Shown here: positions 34,690-46,368 of the stretch, in pieces
Position numbering within the stretch: the first letter of the stretch is position 1
Layout of the letters: every line of letters starts with the position of its first letter
NCBI GenBank assembly: GCA_037013495.1
Contig: CM072810.1
Coordinates: 20,529,343 to 20,593,342 of the forward strand
DNA: 64,000 nt
Direction of reading: 5' to 3'
DNA from: Hippophae tibetana
Lineage: Eukaryota; Streptophyta; Magnoliopsida; Rosales; Elaeagnaceae
The notes under the pieces: generated by a model
The model's database searches: none
What the model was told of the DNA's origin: nothing
The model's input: only the letters and a program-made list of their open reading frames with translations
Position numbers and translations under genes: made by a program

Positions 34690-36247
34690 TAGTGCTATTT
34701 TCTACATTAAGCCTATGATAATTCTTCCCTCTAAGGGTTATACACTTGCTTAAGTTGGAAAGGTCCTTTAGCCTAAGCTTTCTCAGATTTCTTCTTATAT
34801 TAATGGTGAGGATCTTTCTATTATTAGGAAAAAATACAGAGTTTCTAACCCTATGGTTATTAGTGCTATAAAGCTTGATGATAGGGCTTGTAATTTTGAC
34901 CCTAACTTTTGTTATTTCTATATAGTCTTTTTGAAATCAAGGCTTCATTTTCCTTTTCATTATACCATTAAGAGAGATCTATGTAAATTCAGAATCACTC
35001 CTGCATAGCTCATGCTTAATGGATGGTACACCCTCATTAGACTAACTATAATGTTTGGGATGTTTGAAAAATGTAAAGTTTTTATGGTATTTAGCTATTG
35101 GTCTAAATCAAAGCTATTCCAGAGAGTAGGCTATAATATTATCCAAATGTTCTTGGTTCAAAAAGAGTAAAATGTTTTCTCAAGGAGGACGGGATCATAT
35201 AGACAAGGTTCTTCTTCATATGAGGCACTTGCAAGAGTCTCATAGATGTGACTAATAACAAGCCCTTAAGTCCCTACGATGTGGAGATCTATTGGTGAGA
35301 TTTTTCTTTCAATTTTCTTAGAGTAAAAATAGTAATAAGAGGTCATATCTTGCCTTTCAATAGGGGGAGGTACTAGCTACATAGACAGCTATAAAGAGGC
35401 TAGCTCATGGAGCCAGTGTGAATTCTCCACATGAGAGGCTGACTTGCCCAAGGGCTTCACTCATGATGGAGCCTTTACTATGTCATGATCTCTTAGAGTT
35501 ATCATATCCAAAGATAACAAGGGGATCTTTTCTAATATGGATTCTATTGAACTCTACAAGTCTCTAACATAGAGGTTAGCGATGGTATTTGTTGACATCA
35601 TATTTACTTTGATGAATATTTTGATTTTTTTGTCTCTCATTAACTTTATTTTTTGCTTTTTAAGGAAAGCAAGAGGATGTGCCATCTATATTCGTGATAC
35701 TTATACCAGGATGGATTTGGATTAGAAAACTTAATCTTTAGAGAAGTAACTGATGGAGTTTGAGCAAGAGTGGAAGTTGGAACTAGAGTAATAGGTTGAG
35801 GCTAAGAATGCTACTGAGGAGGTGAGGCTTCATGTTGAGGAGGCTAAGAAAAAATAGTCTCAAAAAGAGCATAAACTTGTTGTGGATTTCAATGAAGTTG
35901 AGACATTCAAAGCTTAAATGGAGACTTATTCTGACAAGTAATATGCCTTTGGTATGCTTGCTGGTCATGAGGATGTGAAAGGTAGTGTCACAAGGGGTGA
36001 GCCTCTATCCTCAATAACTTTTCCAAAGGTGGCGCTTACTGATTCAAAGAATGAGGATGTATAGACTCTTGAATTAGTGAAAGGTAATGATCCTATATTT
36101 GTGATTCCTCTTCCATGAAGGCCTTTGGATGAGTCAGCTTTTTTCCTTCTTGGCACTCCAAGAGGTAGCTCTCAGGAAGTGATGCTTGAGAAGAAGATGA
36201 TACTTATGATTCTTAAGTTTATTTGCAATTTTTTTTCTTTTTTTTGA
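34690..36247 (+). pseudogene. Element H antisense ORF with 90-bp intron
   Basis: Encoded opposite to H's pol, homologous to A's antisense ORF (22993-25049). The N-terminal part shows SSYINGEDLSIIRKKYRV, FDPNFCYFYIVFLKSRLHFP, KRDLCKFRITPA, LMLNGWYTLI (PF04195-like). The C-terminal coiled coil shows MEFEQEWKLELE, VEAKNATEEVRLHVEEAKKK. The intron at 35575-35664 has donor ATAGAG then GTTAGC and acceptor TTTTTGCTTTTTAAG, exactly 90 bp. It stops with TGA at 36245-36247. Many in-frame stops, so a pseudogene. Function of the family unknown. Confidence 0.65.
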
Positions 36248-36439
36248 TGCCTTCTATTTTTGGGGTGCTAATTTGTAATAATTTTAAGATAATTGTTGTT
36301 TATAGGTGGTCTTTTAATTTTGAATGAATGCTTTATTTAATTGCATCTTTCATGTTGGCCTTTTTTCTGCGAAACTATATGAGATTCATGTTGAAGTCAA
36401 ACCTATATTAGAGATTTTCCCTTATTTTCAAAGGTATTT

Positions 36440-37330
36440 TGGGTATAATTCCTTAAGCTTTCAACTTCTCTTGGAAGTTTTTTGGAGATAAATTCCCATA
36501 TTCAAAACTATTTTGAGTGTAATTTAATCACGAACCTGTTTGGGAGCTTGTTAGCTAGTTTAGATGCCATATCTAGGTGTTTTTTTTTATATTGTGAAAG
36601 CTTATGGTAATATTTTTACTAGGTCCTTAGAGGCTAGGAACCAATCCTAGAGCCTCTTTAGAGAATCATTCTTGCTTTTAACCCATCATAGCCCATGGGA
36701 GCTGGTCCCTTATATATTTTGAAGCTATAGACTATGTCGAAGAGCTTCTCTATTTGGAAGCTTAAGGTAATGCTTTGAAGTGATCCTTGGAGTTTAAAAG
36801 CTAGTCCTAGAGCCTTTTGGGGGATCAACTTTGCATTTGAACCTATTATACCTCTAAGTGAATTGGGTAGCTATTTGAGGTGTAGTTCCCTCAATGATGA
36901 GATTGTTTTATTGTATGCTAGTTCCCGCTTGGAAGATATTTTTGGTATCTTTCCCGTAGCTTTAAGTTTATTTGGGAAACTGCTTGTAAAGAGCTTAAGG
37001 TAATTTATTTTGGAGTGGTCCTTAGAGCTAGGGATATTTCCTAGAGCTTCTTTAGAGGATCATTTGGATGTTGAACCTATCATAGCTCGAGGAAGCTAGT
37101 CTCTTTGATATTTTGAAGCTAAGGACTACATCCAAGAGATTTTTTATTTGAGAGATTAAGGTAACATTTTCAAGTGATCCATAAAGGTTAGGAGCTAGTC
37201 CTAGAGCCTCTTTTGGGGATCAACTTTGCATTAGACCTATCATAGAATTGGGGAGATGGTCCATTTGATGGATTGAAGCAAGATAAGACTCATCTAGTCT
37301 AGGTATCATTCCTAAGTGTTAGCTTCTTTG
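36440..37330 (-). repeat. Tandem repeats between integrase and antisense ORF of H
   Basis: A marker starting agcctctttagag recurs at 36651, 36811, 37045 and 37205, that is spacings 160, 234, 160. The pairs repeat exactly 394 bp apart, so the unit is a 394-bp dimer present twice, with diverged traces on the left. Other shared blocks: gatcaactttgcatt, ggtccttagag, attttgaagcta. This is the counterpart of A's repeat block but a different sequence. Confidence 0.8.
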
Positions 37331-37959
37331 TCCATATATTTTGGGGGTAGGAGCTCATGAGTAATCTTTAAGATAGCTTCAATGATACTATTTTCTATTA
37401 GGTATAAGGATTAATGTGTTGTCTCACTCTCTAAACCCTTACACACTTATGGTAGACCTTTGATTAATTTGTAAGTAGGGTTCATTGGTTTGGAGGACAT
37501 TTTCCCCTTTATTACCAAATCTAGAAGCTTGGCTTCATCCCTAGACTTACTAAATTCAACAATAGTATCCACTTTCTACATGTAACTTTTCTAGTGGTTC
37601 TAGAGAAGATATATGAGTGTTGTATCAACATCTTTCACTTAGGCATTACCTTGAGGAGTTGACAATGGTGCTTCTTTGGGAGGAAGTGAGATTTGATTTG
37701 AAATTTTCTTATGTTTCAATATGTTACCCCGCTAAAATCTTGTGTCCAAAGTATCTTGTATTTGGAAACAGCTGATTTTAGTTATTCTCTTACTTAGACA
37801 CTATTTTCTAGGAACTATCCTTTGATAAATGAATAATGCATACATTAATACTTAAATTGAATGGTTCATATTGCTTTATTTAAGGAAATAATGTAAATTG
37901 CCCAAATTTTAGTGATTATATTTTCTCAAGAGAACAACATTCTAGGTTCTTTCTAATTG
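37331..37959 (-). other. Region between repeats and integrase of H
   Basis: No domain recognised. Probably the untranslated part of H downstream of integrase. Composition is like the rest of H. Confidence 0.4.
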
Positions 37960-39230
37960 CCTTCTTACAACATGTTCTAGCTCATAGGCTCCTAGTTTGG
38001 GAATTGAGATTACTTTGTATGGTCCCTCCTATTTTGCAACAAATTTACAAGCTAATTTGAGCTTTGTAGTTGGGAATACTTGACTTAGAACCTAGTCTTC
38101 TATTTTGAAACTCTTTTTCATTCACTATGGAGTTGTAGTATCAAGAAGCATGAAGTTGATATTATGTTAATTTTGTTAGATTTTTGTCTCATTTTTCTTC
38201 TAAGAGATCTAGATTTAATTTAAGTGACTTATTATTGAATTCTTATGAGTTTAAAATTTTAGTTCTTAAGTTAGGAAGCTGAATTTTGGTTAGAGTCTTA
38301 GCTTTTGTGTCATAAATAAGTGAGAAATGAGTATCCCTTGTGAGGCTTTTCTTTGTTGTTCTGAGGGCCTATAAGAGCTCAGTGAGCTTATCCACCTAGG
38401 TTATGTTTTTATAGATGAGAGCTTCCTTTTTAGTATTTTGAGTAAGGATTTATTGGTAGCATATGCTTGGAAATTACCTTGTGGATGTTTGGAAGCTAAG
38501 GTTCAAAGCTAGATTTTTCATTCTTCGTAGAATGTTTCGACTTTGCTTCTAGATAGATTGGTTCCATTATTGGTGATAATTACATGTGGGACTCCATATT
38601 TGCATATTATTTCTATCATAGGAACCTAATTATGTCATCTTGTTTGATTTTGATGTAAGCTTTAGCTTCTACCTATTTTGAAAGTAATCAATGGTAACTA
38701 ATATTATTTTCATTTGGGATCTCGATGTAGAAAAAGGTCATATTACATCGACAACCCATTATAGGAAAGGCTAAGGGCTCACTACGGTAGTGAGATCCTC
38801 GACCAATTGGTGAAGAATTGGTAAAAACCTTTTGGTACTATTTATAGATTCTAGCATATATTTTAGCTTCTTGGTGAAGTTTTTGCTATTAGTATCTAGT
38901 GAATACAAACTTTTGGTCTGAGGACCCAAAATGGTAGCCACATGATCCTTCGTGTATCTCAGCCAAAATCACTATCGCCACTTTAGGTGTAAAGCACTTT
39001 ATTAGAGCTTCAATAGAGGATCTCTTTTATAGTTTACTTGTTATCATTATGTAAGAGACTCGTCAGTGTCTTAACTTTGGAGCTTAGTCCTTATTTTATG
39101 AAATAATTATGTGCAGAATATAATACATGATTGGAGTCATCCATGAGTCTTAATCGATTATATTTAGAGCTTCCTTAGGAGTCTATGCCTCAAATAAGTT
39201 GGAGTGAGGGAGATATTTAATTTGGATGGT
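37960..39230 (-). pseudogene. Element H integrase
   Basis: Minus-strand fragments in order: DSWMTPIMYYILHIIIS, RSSIEALIKCFTPKVAIVIL, AEIHEGSCGYHFGS (zinc-binding part), YDRNN, core MKIILVTIDYFQNR, then VDKLTELL-ALRTTKKSLTRDTHFSLIYDTK (the conserved LWAYRTT...ETPFSL block), LPNLRTKILN, LNLDLLEEK, YYNSIVNEKEFQ, GGTIQS. The whole integrase is covered but broken by stops and frameshifts. It is closely related to J. Confidence 0.75.
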
Positions 39231-39572
39231 TCTTTTGTAAATAGTATGTATTATAGAGGTATGATGACTAGAGTATCTACTTGTAAGTTTTAGAGTATCT
39301 ACTTGTAAGTTTTCTTCTTGGGGAAGATATTCAATCTAGAAATATTCTAGTGTGAAGAGTATGTTGATTATCAACTATAGATATTTCACCATGTTAGGGT
39401 ATTTAGCATATTAGATGCCTTTGAATTGATTCACCACTAGATGAGAGTCACTTTGGATGGTTATTTTTGTAGTGCCTAAGCTTTTAGCTAGCTTAAGACC
39501 AACAACAATCATATTCAACTTCGTTATTTGTTGCATAGAATGCAAATCTTAAAGATCACTCTAAAAAGCTAG
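39231..39572 (-). pseudogene. Element H RNase H, C-terminal part
   Basis: SLRFAFYATNNEVEYD on the minus strand at about 39510-39560 is the conserved NNEAEYEAL block. After it the frame decays. TSD base triplet tag at 39570-39572 borders CACTA element M; the N-terminal part is at 44607 onward. Confidence 0.75.
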
Positions 39573-39586
39573 CACTATGCCAAAAT
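39573..39586 (+). repeat. Left terminal inverted repeat of CACTA element M
   Basis: cactatgccaaaat matches CACTACTACAAAAA at 11 of 14 positions. Degenerate compared with the right end. Confidence 0.8.
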
Positions 39587-41795
39587 ATACTATTAAAGTT
39601 GGTTAATAATTGACTTTAAATTAATTTAAAGTCAATTAGGTGAACCAATTTTAAATTATGTATTATTTTTTTTACACATTTTACTTATTTTCTAATATCC
39701 TCGGAACATGTATTCGATGACATAATAGTAGAAAAAACTAAAATCTGTTTAAAAGAGTTTAAATACTACAAATAATTGAAAAATTAAATATTAATTAATT
39801 ATTTGAGAATTAATTTTATTATAAAAAAATAATTTACATACAATATATATACTTAACTTAAATTACAAATAAAATGATGTCACCTCTTTTATCATGGATT
39901 TTTTTATATTCTCACTTTATTTCAAGGAGAGGAAACTTGGTTTGCCTAGAATCACCAGCAATGTCTCATTCATAGTGACAAGGAAACTAGGAAAGAGAGA
40001 TGAGATGGAGTTTGGACAAAAAATAGGTTCATATATCAATTTATTCCCCTAAATACATGAGCACATAAACATCCATCAAACAAGCTACCCAAACATCAGA
40101 GACACAGAAATAGAGAAATTAAAGCATTATAAAAATTACCATGGTGTTATCCTATGCTATTCAAGATCATCATATTCTTCTCTTCATTCTTCTTATGATG
40201 TTATAATTTGAACCATGTGTTTTTCTCATTCATCTCGTAAATCATCAAAAATTTGCATATAATAGCTCGACTTGTTCCAACCAAAGAAATACATGTATTT
40301 AAATTCAAAATAAGAATGCAATATCATGAATTCACAAAAATAACTTATATATGTTAAAAAGGTATATTAGTAAAAGAGATTACCACATCTTTTACTGGAA
40401 TGTTGATATTTGTATTGATTTTGTTCATAAACGTCATGACAAAGTAACCACACATGACTCCATCATTTTTTGTGGAACCTACAAAAAACAAGTGTACATG
40501 GTTTTCCATATTCGAACATCTTTATTATTCAATAGTAAAATTAATTAAATTATTAATATTCGCTTGTACATACCATAACTTTGTCCCATATAAGCTTATG
40601 GGATTTTTTAAAGGCAATGCCTCTACTCTTGTTCCATAGCTTCCATGTCCTATCAAAATTTAAAATAGTTAGTTTGTTATTAAATATTACAAAGAAAAAT
40701 AGAAGAAAAATAGCTAGCTATAACTCTTACATTTCTACAACTACTTATGTATCCTTACTCAATTCTATGTAAGTTGTCATAGTACCAAACATAATTTCCA
40801 TATAGATCAAGGATTATCAACATCCAATGATCTTGGCATTATTCAAACTTTAGTGGCCAAGAGATTATCAACTTCTAATTTCTATTAAGTGTTAATGCCC
40901 TATCACATAATTATTTAGCTCTAATGCTAACATCCTTCTCTTGATATTGATTGACAAACGAAGAATCATAGAACATTGCTAAATGTGATAGTCATTAGCT
41001 TGAAGTCAATAATAACATGCCTTATACAAAAGAAGTATATATAAATAATTAGATAATATAAATATAATTATATATGTTCTACATAAATGATAGTTATTTA
41101 CTGATTGGGGACTCACCTTATCCACACTTGAATTATACTTAAATCGATCATTTGATATTCAAACAACTACAATATGCACTCGAACGATATATATGTTTGG
41201 CCAATTTTTACACCAAAAATTTCTTTAGGAAGTGGCACAATCCATCCATCATTTATGCTAGTCTTGCTCACAATAATAGTCATCAAAGAGCTAAGATTTC
41301 TACTGAAGTTTATAGCATATTCATAACTATACATTTTTCAAGGCTTCTTCTTGAATGACTTAGTCTCTTAAATGTGTCGCACTTACTAATTCTAGTATAA
41401 TAGACTAAAGAAGAGATAATATATATGTTAGTAACAATAAAAGAATAATAATATAATAGAAGTAGTAAAAAAGTGTTATCTTAAGTAAAAAAGTAGTGCC
41501 ATGTCAAAATTTATCATAACTTGACTCGATGTCCAAGCCATATATTTTCCATCTGCTTATTGGATTGTGGTAGCATTATAAGGCATAAGTAGTGTAAAAT
41601 CATGGAGAAATGATCGATCAATTACTATAAACCAATAATTTGGAAAATATTGATTATGAGTCATTCGATCATCGCTTAATTGTTGCACCGTTCCAATAGC
41701 AACACAGTCTGTAGATGATGGATGTTTCAACAAAAAATTCATATTTTGTAAAAATTTAAGCATATATATAATAAATAAAAAATAAAAATAATAGA
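39587..41795. other. Non-coding left half of CACTA element M
   Basis: AT-rich with no domain I recognise. Short open frames (40351-40772, 41152-41358, 41557-41763) look accidental. Subterminal repeats occupy the first ~100 bp. Confidence 0.5.
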
Positions 41796-43340
41796 CTATC
41801 TATATACTTTAAATCTTACCATAAATGATTCATCAAATAGAGGAGGAATCCTATGTGGGGTAGCTATTGGAAGGAAATTCTCATCAAAACATTCATCATG
41901 ATATGATGGATTGTAAGATTGCATAGATTGCATTGGAGATATTGAACCACTATATGATTGCATTTGTATTCCGGGCATAAAGAGAGGACTAATAGGATAA
42001 CTATATCCCATACATGATATAGGTTGGGCACTATAAGATTGCATGGGTGGCAAGCCTGGCATGGATGGTTGCATGCCTGGCCAATATGGCATGTCCTAAT
42101 TTTAGTATGCTACCATGCCTAACATGTGTTGTGATTGATATTCCTTTAAAGTGGCAATCTCATTTAACATTGAGGTCTTAAAGGAGGCAAATTCTTCTTT
42201 AATTTTATAGTACTTCTCTTTACTGACCATGTGAGGCTTTTGTTTTGGAATGTTAAAAAACTCCATAAAACCATCATATTGGCTTCCTCCCTTAACATGA
42301 CCAGGATACTCATATCCAAATGCATGATATATAGCATCTCTCCCTGGATATTTGTTCTTGAACAACTCTCTACAAATAATATATCAAACAGATATATCAT
42401 ACATTATTACATCAATTAGCAAAAATCATAAGGACTTTGTATCAAGTTAAATTACTAACCAACTTATTGAGTTGTTCTTCTCCTCGTTTAGTTATTGGTC
42501 ATGACTTCTTCATTTTGGTGGTCTTTGTTTCTAAATACAATTCAGATCGGGTAACCGATCAACTCAATTTAGCTTCCTACATAAATTAAATAAATTTATT
42601 AACCATGACATCAACTTAAATTTTAGGAAAATAAATATAAAAATATTTATAAATTAACAACTTAATAATACCATTCTTTGTTTAACTTGAGGATTTGATG
42701 ACCTCCCAGTACGGTTAGGGAGAATATTCTACATTGGTATATTTTGATGTTCTTCCCTAATAATTTGAAATTCATCCGTACGTCTATAACCCACAAAGTC
42801 TTTCTATACTTGGGGTTTAATCCAGGGGTGTCTTCAGGGATTTTGTATAGTTCTAGTTCATCAAGCGATTCCAAATATAGAAACACATAATTTCTTGCCA
42901 ATTTGGAAGTTTTGTACTCCTTCCATGCCTTATTTGAAATCTTGTAACACTTGTTCTTCCAAGTATCAGGGACTTTAAAATGATTCTGTAAAAACACACA
43001 TTTTAGATGATATATAATACAAAAAATATATAATATATGTAATTAGTTATAAAATGACTTACATAAATGGTTTTCAATATCTTGTACTTTTCAATATCGT
43101 TAACCTTAGTCCAATCATTTATATTGATTGGTATACTTGACTTCAAAAGTCTACCAATAGAAGACTTCAATTATTGGCCATTTTCTCCTAATGGATTACA
43201 GTAGCATCAAATAGAACGGGTACTCTGTCATCGGAGTTAAGTAGAGCATCATGTATGTTAGCACAATCCCTTCTTTTCAAATTCCCTAATGGATCATTTG
43301 GATCTATAATCTTTGATACCTTATGATCCATGAAATATCT
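41796..43340 (-). pseudogene. CACTA accessory protein, plant transposase Ptta/En/Spm type (Transposase_24-like)
   Basis: Exons read on the minus strand. A first one follows CATTGTTTGCAG at about 43340 (motifs SKIIDPNDPLGNLKRRD, then NDWTKVNDIEKYKILKTIY) and ends at 43063 with a GT donor. A 77-bp intron (42986-43062) ends TTTTTACAG. The next exon from 42985 carries HFKVPDTWKNKCYKISNKAW and KEYKTSKLARNYV, the family's WK..C....WK.YK core. Another, after TTATGTAG near 42580, has SVTRSELYLETKTTK. The last (about 42365-42102) has ELFKNKYPGRDAIYHAFG and EYPGHVKG and ends in a helical EEFASFKTSMLNEIATL. A Met/Pro/Ser/Gln-rich tail (MQPSMPGLPPMQSYSAQP) may be read on at 41796-42092. One frame break lies near 43190. 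Known role of the family: a DNA-binding accessory factor of CACTA transposition (TnpA-like), here probably inactive. Confidence 0.7.
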
Positions 43341-44592
43341 GCAAACAATGATGAAATAGAAATTAATTAAAAAATTTAAGTCCAAACATATAACACAAGA
43401 GTTATTAGAATAATATAAAACATACATTTTGTTTAATTAGGTTGTTGATCGTATATATATTCCTTCACAATCACTTCGAGTCCATGATGAAGAATCATCG
43501 TCATCAACTAGATCATCATATACATTAGGCAATTGTCATCATCTTCAACACCATGAAACATATTTTCTGTCTGTACATTATGATAAGATGTATATAATCT
43601 AGCCACATTCTTATTTATCTCTTCCCCATGAGTATTATCAATATTTTCTCCATGATAATACCAACATTTGTAACTCAAAAGAATACCACTACGGATAAGG
43701 TGATACTTAACCTCGCCAACATCATGAAATTTCTCATTTTTACATTTAAATCATGGGCATCGAATCATACTAATTTCATTATTACAATTTCTACAAGAAA
43801 ATTCCAAAAAACATTCAACTCTAGAAATGTATTCTTGCTCAATTCTACACTTTGACATCCAAGATTTGTCCATTTTCTATTGATGACATTAAGCATATTA
43901 AATATGTATTCAACTAATATATTTCATGTACATGTAAATAATTTTCAAAAATTTTAAGTTTAAAACAAATTAATATATATCAAACACGTAAATACATAAA
44001 ATTATTAAAATAAATAAATGAATAAAAATACATTCTTCTCTTATAAGCTTGAATAAAAATATAAAACCTACATAACACAAATATTTATACACATAAATAA
44101 TAACACATAATATACAAAAAATAAAGAAATATGAATAATAAGTGTAAAATAATTCATAGAAATACTTACAAGAGTAAATGAAGTCACAAAATGAGGGGAA
44201 TGAAGAAAAAAAGGTGTTTTGTAAGTGAGAAAATGGGTATAAAATTTTTGAGTATTATGCTAAAAAAAAATAGGGGATCTAGAAGAGAAATTGGAGAGGA
44301 AGAAAACCCACTAAACGACACCAGATTTGGTGGTCGGAGGTGGCCAAAAAATGAGAAAGTTAGAGGAGGGAGTCTTCATTTGTTTTTTGGTTTACACAAT
44401 AGCTAATTATGTTTGGAAAATGGAGGAGAAAGTAGAGAAAAGGAAAAGAAAAATGTGTGTAGCGTCGGTTTCACGTGTCAACCAATGCTACATTTTTAAT
44501 TTTTTAAGTCGGTTTTTTAGTGTACCAACTTAAAATTCATTATCAACCAATTTTTCCCAAAAACCAACTTTAAATCTCAACATAAATACTCC
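43341..44592. other. 5' flank of the CACTA gene
   Basis: AT-rich sequence upstream of the Ptta-like exons. May hold the promoter and first exon, which I cannot place. The plus-strand frames at 43628-43855 and 44191-44533 show no known domain. The right subterminal repeats lie in the last ~100 bp. Confidence 0.4.
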
Positions 44593-44606
44593 TTTTTGTA
44601 GTAGTG
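44593..44606 (-). repeat. Right terminal inverted repeat of CACTA element M
   Basis: tttttgtagtagtg, the reverse complement of the consensus CACTACTACAAAAA of plant CACTA elements. Confidence 0.9.
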
Positions 44607-45345
44607 TAGTTTAGGGTTTGTAGCAAAATTCCTGCTCTGCTTCCCTTTGCACATAATGAGCCATCTATATTGAGGGTCTAAAGCTCAGTATCTGAGTTAG
44701 GTTACCCCTCAAATTTTGATAATGATCATGCTAGGATATGAACTATAAAAACTATAATCTTAGCGATGCAATTTGCCAGGATTTGGGCTTTAATTATTGT
44801 TCGAGGTTGATATTAATATCATAGTTTCTCAATTTTAATGCATACTTCATCATTCTTTCAAAGGTTTATGGCTTTGGTAGTATTATCTTTATATGGTTAG
44901 AGGTGGGTACTATGATATTATGAGCCTCAAAGTATGGGTAAAACTTCTCTACTACTGTTACTAAGGCTAACTTCTCCAATATTGGAAACTAGAGCTTAGT
45001 GTCTAGGAGAACCTTATTGATATTGTATACTAGCTTATGAGTTCCTTTATCATCTTTGGCAAGATTATGCTTATTACAAATTTTGAGATTACTGAGTAGA
45101 AGAACTGTTCTTTTATTTGATTTGGTTTGACCAGAATTGGGGAGTTGTTATGTATGATTTGAATTACTAGAAAGCTTGCTCACAAGATTCATTCCATTCA
45201 AAATTTTAAGCTCCTTTTAGCACTTTAAAGAAAGGTTGGCATTTATCTTAGCATTTGGAGGTGAATCTATTGAGAGACACTATCATGCTTGTAAGTAACT
45301 GAACCTCTTTCTTAGTTTTTGGAGAAGGCATTTCAACTAATGCTC
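44607..45345 (-). pseudogene. Element H RT thumb and RNase H N-terminal part
   Basis: Minus strand from 45345: IRALVEMPSPKTKKEVQLLT and SLNRFTSKC (thumb), then KLALVTVVEKFYPYFEAHNI, ERMMKYALKLRNYDI (connection domain), and GSLCAKGSRAGILLQTLN, the RNase H start, which runs into the CACTA site. It continues at 39572. The RT catalytic part is missing: G begins at 45346. Confidence 0.75.
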
Positions 45346-46368
45346 TGATATGATATGATGAATATTATGTTGACCTATAATTTTCTATGTTTTTAATCAT
45401 TTATTTTATATTTTATTTTACTAATATCTTATTTTAGAGGGTATTTTTGTGTTTTCTAGGTTAATATGCTTTTAGAGAAATCTTGGGAAACATAAGCAGA
45501 AAGAGTGAAAACGGGGCAACTAATAGCAACTCACACAAGTCAGAATGAACCAAAATAGAAAAACCTAGAAATTCTATACGTGCCATATCCCAGACATATT
45601 TCATGCCATGGCAAGGTGCTCTTGGGTTGCAATGGTGATTCTAGAAATTCTACATGCATTATAGTCCCAAAAATACCACGTCGTGGCATAAACCTCTTGG
45701 ATCTATTTGTGTTTGATGAAGATCAATGCTTGCCACGACCCAACAATATCAATTCCATGGTACAAGGCTCTTGGGTTGCAATTGGCCATTTAAAATTCAA
45801 TGCACAATGTGACACAAATAAAACATGCTATGACCTAAGTGTCAAAAATTGTCAGAAATCCTAATACATGTTTTAAACATGTTTGACACTAAATTAAAAC
45901 TATAAATACACTATAAACCCTTCATAAATAGATATCAAGCCACCAACTACTATAGTTGTATTTCCCACACTCTATAACATAGATACAAAGAGAAGACTTC
46001 CCAATTGTGAAGTAGTTTCCAAGGGTTTGAAGAAGATAGATTACCAATTTTGAGATTTGGAACTACAAACCAAGAAGGGGTATAATTATTTTTAAATCTT
46101 CTTTTTCTATCTGTAATCTGAATGTATTCTATAGTTGAATTAATTGAGGTTTATTTAATTATGATTGGAAAATATTTGTATCTAGGATTTAAGTATTGCT
46201 TATAAATAAAAGTTTTTGGATTTATTTCTTGTCCATATTCGTCATCTTATTCTGTCTATAATTCAATTTACTTGCTTCATTTAAGTCATTTAATTAATTT
46301 AGAATTTAAAATCTTTTCCTCTCAATGGACCAACTTGCCAATTCCTTTAGAGACTAACATCTGGGTAA
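45346..46368 (+). repeat. Element G 5' LTR, left part
   Basis: Starts tgatatgatatgatgaata and matches the 3' LTR from about 53395 (tgaaaatagggcaattaatggcaactcacac) onward. Interrupted at gggtaa (46368) by F, resuming at 50965. The plus-strand frame 45580-45864 lies inside the LTR and is not a gene. Confidence 0.75.

Larger units (their letters stand above)
39573..44606 (-). mobile_element. Element M: CACTA (En/Spm) DNA transposon
   Basis: Left end cactatgccaaaatatac, right end tttttgtagtagtg (reverse complement CACTACTACAAAAA), total 5034 bp, flanked by the 3-bp target duplication tag (39570-39572, 44607-44609), as expected for CACTA elements. Removing M and one tag restores the RNase H frame of H. 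Subterminal repeats built on aaagttggtt and its complement occur near both ends (about 39593-39660 and 44500-44575), likely transposase-binding sites. It carries one recognisable gene, a Ptta/En/Spm-type protein on the minus strand. No TnpD-type transposase is seen, so it is probably non-autonomous. Confidence 0.9.
34441..45345 (-). mobile_element. Element H: third Tat-type copy, minus strand, split by CACTA element M
   Basis: Read on the minus strand: RT thumb and RNase H (45345 to 44607), CACTA insertion (39573-44606), rest of RNase H (39572-39231), integrase (39230-37960), tandem repeats (36440-37330) and, on the opposite strand, the antisense ORF (34690-36247). The order is the same as in A. 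The 5' part (gag, protease, most of RT) is missing at the junction with G (45346). Confidence 0.75.

Noticed and set aside
35275-35345. Second intron in the antisense ORF of H (donor ggtgag, acceptor ttttcttag)
   Set aside because: It would be only about 30 bp, too short for a plant intron.
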